Source of the DNA: Gammaproteobacteria bacterium
Lineage (GTDB): Bacteria > Pseudomonadota > Gammaproteobacteria > Ga0077554 > Ga007554
Direction of reading: 5' to 3'
Length of the DNA: 64,000 nucleotides
NCBI GenBank assembly: GCA_040183005.1
Contig: JAMPIW010000004.1
Span: 177,883-241,882, forward strand
The position numbers and the translations under genes are program-made. Below, piece after piece: positions 46,269-53,659 of this stretch. A model generated the notes under the pieces. The model was not told the DNA's origin and ran no database searches. It was given only the letters and a program-made list of their open reading frames with translations. How positions within the stretch are numbered: the stretch's first letter is position 1; each line of letters begins with the position of its first letter.

Positions 46269-46392
46269 ATGCCTATTTCCTTTTATTTGAATCAAGTCGG
46301 TACAGGCCGCTAGCCTATGCAAGTCATAGCACTAAAGCAAGCGCCCGATTATTTGCTATGCTATAGACAGTCCCGATCAAGGAGTGTTGCCC

Positions 46393-46884
46393 ATGTCCGC
46401 AAAAGAAAAAATCAATCTCACCCAATTTCTGAACCAGCAATACCTGTGCGCGTCGCTTACCGTCAAGGAGGTGGAGACCCTGCTTGAATACACCGAGTAT
46501 GTCGCCTACGAGAAAGACGCAGTCATCGCCGATATCGGCGATGTCGGCGAGGCGCTGTATTTCGTGGTCGGCGGCGAAGTTGCTCTGCTGCACGACGATG
46601 GTAGCCAAGTGGTCGAAGTGGGGCGCATGAAAGAAGGCGAGTTGATGGGCGAAATGTCGTTCTTTGACCGGGAGCCACGCTTGTTGCGCGTCGTCGCTAT
46701 GACCGACGACACTCGGCTTCTGAGGCTCGCGCGTGCCAAGTATAAGCGCCTGCGCGTGGAACACCCCTACATCGCGGTTAACCTGCTCGAACACGCCATC
46801 ATTAGCCTGGATCACCTGGTGCGACGTGTCAGTGAGGATGAGGCGACCCTGTCTCGTTACATCTTTGGTCCCGGTAAGAAGTAA
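46393..46884 (+). CDS. Cyclic-nucleotide-binding domain protein without DNA-binding domain
   Basis: 163 residues from ATG 46393 (AAGGAG 8 bases upstream). One cNMP-binding beta-roll: AVIADIGDVGEALYFVVGGE and GELMGEMSFFDREPRLLRVV, with the GEMSFF...R phosphate-binding cassette. No helix-turn-helix follows, only a helix and a tail (FGPGKK). It could be a small cAMP sensor or adaptor; partner unknown. Downstream gene is engB. Confidence 0.85.
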   Translation: MSAKEKINLTQFLNQQYLCASLTVKEVETLLEYTEYVAYEKDAVIADIGDVGEALYFVVGGEVALLHDDGSQVVEVGRMKEGELMGEMSFFDREPRLLRVVAMTDDTRLLRLARAKYKRLRVEHPYIAVNLLEHAIISLDHLVRRVSEDEATLSRYIFGPGKK

Positions 46885-46945
46885 TCCGAACATCATCGAC
46901 ATTAGAGGTGGCCGCTGTGGCCGCCCACACACCGGTAACAGCCCT

Positions 46946-47560
46946 ATGAACCCCTTTTACCGGCGCGCGGCATTCGCCACCGGCGCCCACACCGCCGACC
47001 AGTTTCCACCCGACATCGGCAGCGAGGTGGCCTTTGCCGGCCGCTCCAATGCCGGAAAATCCAGCGCCATCAACCGTATTACCGACCAGCGCGCACTGGC
47101 ACGGGTTAGCAAGACGCCAGGGCGCACCCAGCAGATCAACTTCTTCACGCTGGATGAAACGCGCCGCCTGGTTGATCTGCCCGGCTATGGCTATGCCAAG
47201 GTCGCGCTCACCACACGCCAGCACTGGCAAAAAGTAATGGAGCAGTACCTAGTTGCCCGCGAGTCCTTGAGCGGTTTGGTGATTATGATGGATATCCGTC
47301 ATCCCCTTACCGATTTTGACTGGCAAATGCTTGAGATATGCCGCCACGCGCAACGGCCCGTCCATATCCTGCTTACCAAGGCTGACAAGCTCAGCAAGGG
47401 TGCGGCGGGGGCGGTGTTACAGCAGGTTCGCAATACCTTGAATAAGCATTATGTGGATGATAAAACACTGCTGCCCACGGTCCAATTGTTCTCGGCCTTG
47501 CAGGGAATGGGCATAGAAGAGGCGCACGCCAAACTTGACGAGTGGCTGAAAAAGCCATAA
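46946..47560 (+). CDS. engB: Ribosome biogenesis GTPase EngB (YsxC/YihA)
   Basis: 204 residues from ATG 46946. G1 GRSNAGKSS, G3 DLPGYGYAKV, G4 TKADKL and G5 SALQGMG are all present. It is needed for assembly of the 50S subunit. The open frame extends to 46733, but that part is antisense-like sequence inside the previous gene. Directly downstream is a convergent small-RNA candidate, as spf lies beside yihA in Escherichia coli. Confidence 0.96.
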   Translation: MNPFYRRAAFATGAHTADQFPPDIGSEVAFAGRSNAGKSSAINRITDQRALARVSKTPGRTQQINFFTLDETRRLVDLPGYGYAKVALTTRQHWQKVMEQYLVARESLSGLVIMMDIRHPLTDFDWQMLEICRHAQRPVHILLTKADKLSKGAAGAVLQQVRNTLNKHYVDDKTLLPTVQLFSALQGMGIEEAHAKLDEWLKKP

Positions 47561-47599
47561 AAAAAGCCCCGGCGCTTCCAAAGAAGGAGCTGCCAGGGC
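47560..47599 (-). terminator. Rho-independent terminator of the small RNA
   Basis: GC-rich stem with two mismatched positions (GCCCTGGCAGCTCC against GGAAGCGCCGGGGC), hexaloop TTCTTT, followed by TTTTTTT on the minus strand. The plus-strand side lacks a U-run, so engB does not end here by the same signal. Confidence 0.75.
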
Positions 47600-47683
47600 A
47601 AAAGTACCCGGCTTGGGGAAACCGGGTATAGGGGTCCCCGTCCCGGGAGGGGTGGGACGGGAAAGTGCAAACTAAATCGCACT
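47560..47683 (-). ncRNA. Candidate small RNA beside engB (Spot 42 / ErsA position)
   Basis: On the minus strand a promoter-like pair TTGAGT (47714-47719) and TATAAC (47690-47695), 18 bases apart, predicts a start near 47683. The transcript has a C-rich single-stranded candidate (CCCGTCCCACCCCTCCC), a hairpin ACCCGG/CCGGGT, and ends with GCCCTGGCAGCTCC-TTCTTT-GGAAGCGCCGGGGC plus a run of seven U (47559-47565), a strong Rho-independent terminator. Length is about 124 bases. No open frame of note. Same-strand msrB ends 80 bases upstream, so the terminator may also serve msrB read-through. Confidence 0.6.
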
Positions 47684-47689
47684 CACTAC

Positions 47690-47719
47690 GTTATATCGGG
47701 TGTTTCCCGGAAAACTCAA
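47690..47719 (-). promoter_or_regulatory. Promoter of the candidate small RNA
   Basis: Minus-strand TTGAGT, 18-base spacer, TATAAC. Located between the msrB stop (47764) and the RNA start. Confidence 0.5.
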
Positions 47720-47763
47720 GAGGTGCAACAATATTTTTTTGCTCAGAAGGCTGGGCGCAGTTT

Positions 47764-48192
47764 TTATGCCCTGTTTTGCCCAGATTTTTCAGGACTCCCC
47801 CCCGCATCAAAATCCAGCGCCGCAGAATTAATACAGTAACGCAGCCCAGAAGGCGGCGGCCCGTCGTTGAAGACATGCCCCAGGTGCGCCTGACAAGAGG
47901 CGCACGTCACCTCCGTTCGTCTCATTCCAAAGCTGGAATCAGACGTAGTTTCCAGCCCTGTGCCGCTGATAGGTTCCCAAAAACTTGGCCAGCCGCTGCC
48001 GGAATCATATTTTTGCGCGGAGCTGAAGAGCGGCGTACCGCAGCACACGCAGCGATAAATACCCTTTTCCTTGCGATCATAGTGTTCCCCGCTAAACGCC
48101 GGTTCGGTGCCGCCCTGCCGTGCAATGCGGTATTGCTCCGGCGTCAGTTGTGCCCGCCATTCATCATCGGACTTGTGGATTTTTTCAGCCAT
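47764..48192 (-). CDS. msrB: Peptide-methionine (R)-S-oxide reductase MsrB
   Basis: 142 residues. [11 protein letters not shown] and [15 protein letters not shown] provide the zinc-binding CxxC pairs, [11 protein letters not shown] is the conserved substrate segment and [11 protein letters not shown] carries the catalytic cysteine. It repairs oxidised methionine in proteins. It is transcribed after the fructosamine-kinase-like gene on the same strand. Confidence 0.97.
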   Translation of the reverse strand: MAEKIHKSDDEWRAQLTPEQYRIARQGGTEPAFSGEHYDRKEKGIYRCVCCGTPLFSSAQKYDSGSGWPSFWEPISGTGLETTSDSSFGMRRTEVTCASCQAHLGHVFNDGPPPSGLRYCINSAALDFDAGGSPEKSGQNRA

Positions 48193-48228
48193 GACGATGC
48201 TCCCAGTTGTTGGTGCGATGGGGAAAGA

Positions 48229-49119
48229 TTAGCGAATTTCACTCAATAACGCATCCATCATCCGTTCTGCCTGCGATAAATACGCGCCACCGAACAAATT
48301 CAAGTGATTGAGTATGTGATAGAGGTTATAGAGCGTCTTGCGGATCCGATAGCCGCTGTCCAGCGGATAGGCGTCGTTATAGGCATGATAAAACGCCGTG
48401 GAAAATCCTCCGAACAGTTCCGTCATCGCCATGTCGGTTTCGCGGTCGCCATAATACACCGCCGGGTCAAAAATCACCGGATCACCGGACGCAAGAACGC
48501 CATAGTTGCCAGACCATAAATCACCGTGCAGTAGTGAAGGTGTAGGCGTATACGCCGCAAAGAACGCGGGAATATCGGCGAGCAGCCGCTCGCCCTTGCG
48601 CTGCAACGCGCCGCCATAACCGTGGCGTGCCGCCAGTTGCAATTGAAATCCGAGCCTCTGTTCACGCCAGAACGCCGGCCAGTTATCGGCGCGGGTATTG
48701 ATCTGAGGGGTGCTGCCTATGGTGTTGTTGGTATGCCAGCCGTACTGCCCGGTGGTGGCGGTGACGCGATGCATCTGTGCGATTTTACGCCCTAGTTTTT
48801 CCATGCTGGTTGGGGAATCGCTGCCACGCAGGTCCAGATATTCCTGCACAAGGTAGGCGGCATCGTCCGCCGTGCCCCAGCAGACAGGCTCGGGTGCAAG
48901 GATGGTTTGGGTTTGGCCGATCTCCCGCAACCCCGCCGCCTCCGCCTCAAACATGCTGGCCTTGGAGGCGTCATTGAGTTTGACAAAGTACTTTCTGCTG
49001 TCTTCGCCCTCTATGACATAGGCAGAGTTGATGCAGCCGCTTCCAACGGAATGACGGTGGCGCAGCTTGAATGTGGAATTTGTTGTTGCTGAGATTTGTT
49101 TGGTTAGTGTGGACCACAT
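48229..49119 (-). CDS. Fructosamine kinase family protein
   Basis: 296 residues in the aminoglycoside phosphotransferase-like fold. LLHGDLWSGNYGVL is the catalytic HGD loop and VIFDPAVYYGDRETDMAMTE the metal-binding DPA segment; GSGCINSAYVI is near the ATP site. These proteins phosphorylate ketosamines on glycated proteins as a repair step. Confidence 0.93.
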   Translation of the reverse strand: MWSTLTKQISATTNSTFKLRHRHSVGSGCINSAYVIEGEDSRKYFVKLNDASKASMFEAEAAGLREIGQTQTILAPEPVCWGTADDAAYLVQEYLDLRGSDSPTSMEKLGRKIAQMHRVTATTGQYGWHTNNTIGSTPQINTRADNWPAFWREQRLGFQLQLAARHGYGGALQRKGERLLADIPAFFAAYTPTPSLLHGDLWSGNYGVLASGDPVIFDPAVYYGDRETDMAMTELFGGFSTAFYHAYNDAYPLDSGYRIRKTLYNLYHILNHLNLFGGAYLSQAERMMDALLSEIR

Positions 49120-49257
49120 GGGGAAGTTCTAGCGTAAAATCAAGAGGCACGGCGGTTGCGCTATAGCTGCAAATGACAGTCATGCAACAGGTCCAGGTTC
49201 CGTCTTCGTCTATGTCAGACCAATGAATACCATCGTCCAGAAGCGCCAACGTGTGAA

Positions 49258-49518
49258 TTAAGTGGCGCGCACCGCAGCAACCAGTGGAAATGCCGATGGG
49301 TTACGGATGGACTCAACAGCTAGATCAACGTCTAGCGATGGCCAATAAAGATGGTTTGCTGTCGGTCGCTCAATCTCGCAAAGTTGATCAATAGTTGCGG
49401 CTTTGAACCAAGGAAAATCGGTAAACGCAAGAAATAGTTCCTCGTCGTCCAACAGCAGCCAGAGGCCATGCTTTGAGACATGAGTAACTTCAGCTTGGGA
49501 AGTGGGTATTCCAGGCAT
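49258..49518 (-). CDS. DUF2442-type small protein
   Basis: 86 residues containing KHGLWLLLDDEELFLAFTDF and WPSLDVDLAVESIRNP, matching the DUF2442 pattern. Usually encoded next to a DUF4160 protein, as here. Proposed to be a toxin-antitoxin-like pair; no proof. Overlaps the upstream gene by 29 bases. Confidence 0.78.
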   Translation of the reverse strand: MPGIPTSQAEVTHVSKHGLWLLLDDEELFLAFTDFPWFKAATIDQLCEIERPTANHLYWPSLDVDLAVESIRNPSAFPLVAAVRAT

Positions 49519-49729
49519 GAATTATTTCCTCCAAATGAGCCACAACAAGCTTTTCGGCTTTCTGAAGCTGCTTCGATGAAAGACCTATGCTCGTTGCCAA
49601 AGCCAACTCTGGGGTTAGCCAGAACTTTGCCTCGCCGTCCGGGTGCGAGACGTGTACATGCATTCTCGTCTCTTCGCGGGAGAAGAAAAAGAAGCGAAAG
49701 CTGCCTTCACGAAAAATGGTCGGTGCCAT
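49490..49729 (-). CDS. DUF4160-type small protein
   Basis: 79 residues: MAPTIFREGSFRFFFFSREE, then MHVHVSHPDGEAKFWL, characteristic of DUF4160. It precedes the DUF2442 gene in an overlapping two-gene operon. Confidence 0.8.
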   Translation of the reverse strand: MAPTIFREGSFRFFFFSREETRMHVHVSHPDGEAKFWLTPELALATSIGLSSKQLQKAEKLVVAHLEEIIHAWNTHFPS

Positions 49730-49887
49730 GCTTCCATTCTAGCACCTGACATGATGCTCCCGCATTGAAAAGTACCGGCTCTTTTCAGGCTGCCTAACGT
49801 GAAGCCAAGAGGCTGCGCGAGGGTTTATTCGCCCAGCCCTGCCTGCACGGAGAGGGAGTTTACTTGGAATATCCCCCCGCCCCCCAG

Positions 49888-51036
49888 TCAAGCCATAGCG
49901 CGCGCCTGCCCGGCCATGGCGGTCGCCTTAGCCTCAATGGCTCCCAGCAACGTCTTAAAGGAATTGATGAAAGATTCCACGCCCTCGTCTTCCAGTTGCT
50001 GGGTGACGGCATCCATGTCGATGCCGAGTTTTGTGAGGAGCGTGATGCTGGCGTGTGCATCGGCCACGCCCTCCTGCAATGTTGACGCCGCCTTGCCGTG
50101 CTCCTTGAATGCCTTGTAGGTGGCTGGCGGGATGGTGTTTACGGTGTCCGGGCCGATCAGGGTGTCGATATACATCACGTCGCTGTAATTCGGATTCTTG
50201 ACGCCGGTGCTGGCCCAGAGCAGGCGTTGTGCGTGCGCCCCGGCTTCGCGCAATTTGGCGAAACGGGGGGTTGAGAATAACCTTTCATACGATTGGTAGG
50301 CGATTTTGGCGTTGGCGATGGCGGCTTTACCCTGCGCCTCTTTGAGTGGCGCCTGTTGTTCCGGACTGGCGCTTTTGATCTTTTCGTCCAGCAGCTTGTC
50401 AATCAGGGCGTCAACGCGGCTGACAAAAAAGCTTGCGACTGATGCGATGCGGTTGAGTGGCTTGCCGTTCTGTAGTGCTTGTTCCAGGCCCGAGATGTAG
50501 GCTTCGATGACTTCTTCGTAGCGGAGCACCGAAAACAGTAATGTAACGTTGACGTTGATGCCGTCGGCGATCAATGCGGTAACGGCAGGCAGGCCCTCGC
50601 GCGTCGCGGGCACCTTTATCATGAGGTTGGGGCGGTTCACGCGCGCGGCAAGACGGCGCGCTTCGGCGACACTGCTTGCGGTGTCGTGTGCCAAATCAGG
50701 CGATACTTCAAGGCTGATCATGCCGTCGCAGCCACCGGTCTTGTCATAGACGGGGCGCAGCAGGTCGGCGGCTTGCTGGATATCTTCCATGGCCAGAGAG
50801 TAGAACAAGTCACGGCTGTTCTGCGCGGGATTCTGTTCGAGCAGATGTGCCAGCGCGTCATCATAATCCTTGCTGCCGTTGATGGCCTTTTCGAAAATGG
50901 TGGGGTTGGATGTGACCCCTTTCAATCCGTCTTCGCGGATCATGCGCTCCAGCTCCCCTGAGCGCAGCATGGCGCGCTGGATATTGTCGTACCAGGGGCT
51001 TTGTCCGTAATTCTGTAGATCCACCAATGGATTCAT
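49888..51036 (-). CDS. tal: Transaldolase
   Basis: 382 residues, the longer transaldolase type. GVTSNPTIFEKAI, NLMIKVPATREGLPAV with the Schiff-base lysine, and NVTLLFSVLRYEEVI are present. It transfers dihydroxyacetone units in the pentose phosphate pathway. Stands alone. Confidence 0.96.
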   Translation of the reverse strand: MNPLVDLQNYGQSPWYDNIQRAMLRSGELERMIREDGLKGVTSNPTIFEKAINGSKDYDDALAHLLEQNPAQNSRDLFYSLAMEDIQQAADLLRPVYDKTGGCDGMISLEVSPDLAHDTASSVAEARRLAARVNRPNLMIKVPATREGLPAVTALIADGINVNVTLLFSVLRYEEVIEAYISGLEQALQNGKPLNRIASVASFFVSRVDALIDKLLDEKIKSASPEQQAPLKEAQGKAAIANAKIAYQSYERLFSTPRFAKLREAGAHAQRLLWASTGVKNPNYSDVMYIDTLIGPDTVNTIPPATYKAFKEHGKAASTLQEGVADAHASITLLTKLGIDMDAVTQQLEDEGVESFINSFKTLLGAIEAKATAMAGQARAMA

Positions 51037-51343
51037 GTTTAATTCTCCTGACCTTCGGTCTCTGAAGTAGATTGTCCTGCAATACGAGCGTGCCGGTAAC
51101 CGCTTTTGTTTACATTCATTTTATGCGATATGGCGCACATTCGCCTGCAATGTTTTTCGTCATGATGTTGACGAATTTAATGCGTAAATTGCAATGCAAT
51201 ACCGATGCCAATATGGCATGCCCCCATCCTGGGTGAGTAGCGCCTTTAAATTCCCGTTTTGTGATCTACGTCAAAGTAATCTTCATGCAATGAGCGGACA
51301 CTATCCTCGCACACAATGCTTATTGTGTCCCGGGAGTAGGAAA
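51037..51343. other. Intergenic region between tal and a secreted protein gene
   Basis: 307 bases of divergent upstream sequence. The only feature recognised is the FNR/Anr-like site at 51261-51274 and a possible -10 (TATCCT, 51302-51307). Confidence 0.5.
51261..51274. promoter_or_regulatory. Candidate FNR/Anr box
   Basis: GTGATCTACGTCAA agrees with TTGAT-N4-GTCAA except for the first base. It lies about 47 bases upstream of the expected transcription start of the gene at 51344 (using TATCCT at 51302 as -10), near the class II position, suggesting induction at low oxygen. Judged by eye. Confidence 0.4.
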
Positions 51344-51826
51344 ATGTGGCCTTTCAGATGTGTTATCCAGTGCATTCTGCTGACGATCGTTGGTCTGGGG
51401 GTTTTCTGCGCCAACTGTGCGATGGCGGATGAAGTCGCCGGGATGATGCCTGTCAAGCCAACAATAGGGTCATTTAACTGCTCAAATGTTACATATGATG
51501 TGCCGTCGTGCCCTCATATGCCAGTGCCTTCTTATAACAGAGAAGTGGCGGCACCGCCTTCCGTGAACCCATGGGCGGCAGCGCGCATGTTTGTAACCAA
51601 GTACTGGATGCGCAGGGACAGCTTCGATTTTGCAAACTTCAATCCAAACCAAATAAATACCTCGCAACATGGCTTTACCGTCAATATGACGCTGGCTTAT
51701 CCTGGTGCCAGTATGAATATGGATATGCGTGACCTGAATGTCAAATGGTCAGCGATGGGTGGCACGGTCAAACCTTTCAGTAGCAACAATCCTTATGCGG
51801 TGGTGCAGTTCAGTTATCGCTGGTGA
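51344..51826 (+). CDS. Secreted protein of unknown function, oxygen-responsive candidate
   Basis: 160 residues from ATG 51344 (GGGAGTAGG upstream). A signal peptide (CILLTIVGLGVFCANCAMADE) is followed by a mature part with NCSNVTYDVPSCPHMPVPSY and beta-rich FTVNMTLAYPGASMNMDMRD, ending in AVVQFSYRW, an aromatic C-terminus suggestive of a small barrel or beta-sandwich. No family recognised. Confidence 0.65.
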   Translation: MWPFRCVIQCILLTIVGLGVFCANCAMADEVAGMMPVKPTIGSFNCSNVTYDVPSCPHMPVPSYNREVAAPPSVNPWAAARMFVTKYWMRRDSFDFANFNPNQINTSQHGFTVNMTLAYPGASMNMDMRDLNVKWSAMGGTVKPFSSNNPYAVVQFSYRW

Positions 51827-51834
51827 CGGCATGC

Positions 51835-53052
51835 TCACAGATGGTGGCGTTTGCCCAGGCGCTCCAGCGTGATATCCACCCCGCCCCAGAACCGCTCCAA
51901 TAGACGGCGATACCAGGGACGCGTGCGCCACTCATCGAGATGATATTCCCGGCTCGATGTGAAATCGGTGTCGAACATGGCCCGCACCACTGCTGCAAAC
52001 TGAGTGTCCTCCACCTCTTGATTGGCCTCAAGATTCCAGTGAAAATTCCAGCGGTCTATATTGCTGGAGCCGATAGAAACCCAGTCATCGCACAGCAATA
52101 CCTTGGCGTGCGTGAAGCGCGGCTGGTATTCGAAAATGCGTACCCCGTGGCTTAGCAGATTGTAGTAAAAGCGCCGTCCGGCGTGGCGTATCGCGGGGTG
52201 ATCGGTGTGTTCGCCGGGAAGTAGTAGCCGCACATCGACACCGCGCAGGGCGGCTGCGCGCAGCGCGCGCCGGATCTTCCAGGACGGCACAAAATACGCA
52301 GTGGTGATCCAGAGCGTGTGGCGGGCATTGTGCGCCTTGTTCAGCAGGGAACGCTTGATCTCGGCGTGGGTCGCGCCGTTGGCTATGGTGAGCTGTCCGC
52401 GCTGATTTGCCATGGCATGTTGCGCCATGGCGTGCGGCAAGGCCAGGATGAGGTCTGTGCAGTGCCGCCAGTTTTCCGCGAACAGGGTCTGCCAGTCCGC
52501 AACGATGGCACCCCTGATCTCGATCACGGTTTCGCGCCAGCGCAGCGCTGGATTGTGGGGCGGATCGAAGTCGTCGGTGATCCCCGCCCCGCCGGTAAAT
52601 GCAACTTCGCCATCGACGAGCAGCAATTTGCGGTGATCCCGAAAGAAGTTGTGGTGCAGCCTGCGGTAGTGTACCGGGTTGTAATAGCTTAAGCGGATAT
52701 TGCCCTGTTCAAGCCGCAGCCGGTCCTGCTTAAGCAGCCCTTTCGCCCCAAAATCATCGAGCAACAGGTATACCGCGATACCCCGCGCTGCGACCGTGAT
52801 GAGGGCGTCGATAAACCGGTCGGCAACTGCGCCGGATTCGAAGAGATAGATCTCCATCAGGACATAAGCGCGCGCCGACCGGATGGTGTCGAGCATGGCA
52901 GGATAGAATTGACCGCCGTCGATCAACAGGCGGAACTGGTTGCCGTCACGCTTGGGGAACTGGTATTTAGAGCCTGTCTGTGAATAGATCATGTGAGAAG
53001 CTATGCTGCCGCATGTCGTGCGAAAGGTCAAAGGCGCGTGATCAGACCTCAT
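51835..53052 (-). CDS. Phospholipase D-type cardiolipin synthase
   Basis: 405 residues; ATG 52992 is an alternative start that removes 20 residues. Two HKD-type motifs: HNFFRDHRKLLLVDGEVAFT (HxK....D) and FTHAKVLLCDDWVSIGSSNI. It has the layout of ClsB-like enzymes that make cardiolipin from phosphatidyl donors. No transmembrane N-terminus, as in ClsB. Confidence 0.9.
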   Translation of the reverse strand: MRSDHAPLTFRTTCGSIASHMIYSQTGSKYQFPKRDGNQFRLLIDGGQFYPAMLDTIRSARAYVLMEIYLFESGAVADRFIDALITVAARGIAVYLLLDDFGAKGLLKQDRLRLEQGNIRLSYYNPVHYRRLHHNFFRDHRKLLLVDGEVAFTGGAGITDDFDPPHNPALRWRETVIEIRGAIVADWQTLFAENWRHCTDLILALPHAMAQHAMANQRGQLTIANGATHAEIKRSLLNKAHNARHTLWITTAYFVPSWKIRRALRAAALRGVDVRLLLPGEHTDHPAIRHAGRRFYYNLLSHGVRIFEYQPRFTHAKVLLCDDWVSIGSSNIDRWNFHWNLEANQEVEDTQFAAVVRAMFDTDFTSSREYHLDEWRTRPWYRRLLERFWGGVDITLERLGKRHHL

Positions 53053-53143
53053 AGGAAGATTGCCCTACTCGATTTGGCGGCGAGGGGGTATCATGTAAAG
53101 ATTAAGATAATAAATTGAACGGTGTAGCCATGTGGGTTAGACA

Positions 53144-53659
53144 GTGAACAAACTGCTTTCGATGTTTTTTGATGTCTGCCGACTGCGCGTCGCGCCACAA
53201 GATCTGCCCACCTCCCGCACCTTGCTGGTATCCACACTGGCGGTGTACGCGCTGCTTTCCATTGTAATTTCGGTGGTGCAGATGTCGTTGGTCAAGGCGC
53301 TGCTGGCAGCATTCATGGATACTGCGCTGCTCGCGGGGTTGTCCTTTTTTCTGCTGTGGGCAAGAATGTTCGCCCATCGCTGGGTGCAAACCTGCACCGC
53401 GCTGGCGGGCAGTGGCGCAGTGCTGGAGGTGGTGGCCCTGCCTCTCATGGTCTGGCAGAAGCAGTTTGGCCCTGAGAGCAGCATGGTGATCTTGCCCACG
53501 CTGCTGTTGCTGGTGGTGCTTTTCTGGAATCTGGTGGTGATCGGCCATATCCTGCGTCATGCGTTGTCCACCAATCTGGGCATGGGCGCGGTGTTGGCGA
53601 CGGTTTACATGTATGTTTCGCTGAGTATTATCAAAATTCTGTTTTTTTCCGGTATTTAA
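53144..53659 (+). CDS. Small inner-membrane protein upstream of mpl
   Basis: 171 residues from GTG 53144, with four to five membrane helices (TLLVSTLAVYALLSIVISVV, LLAGLSFFLLW, VILPTLLLLVVLFWNLVV, ATVYMYVSLSIIKILFF). No motif for an enzyme is seen. It ends directly before mpl (no gap), so it is probably co-transcribed with it. Confidence 0.75.
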   Translation: MNKLLSMFFDVCRLRVAPQDLPTSRTLLVSTLAVYALLSIVISVVQMSLVKALLAAFMDTALLAGLSFFLLWARMFAHRWVQTCTALAGSGAVLEVVALPLMVWQKQFGPESSMVILPTLLLLVVLFWNLVVIGHILRHALSTNLGMGAVLATVYMYVSLSIIKILFFSGI

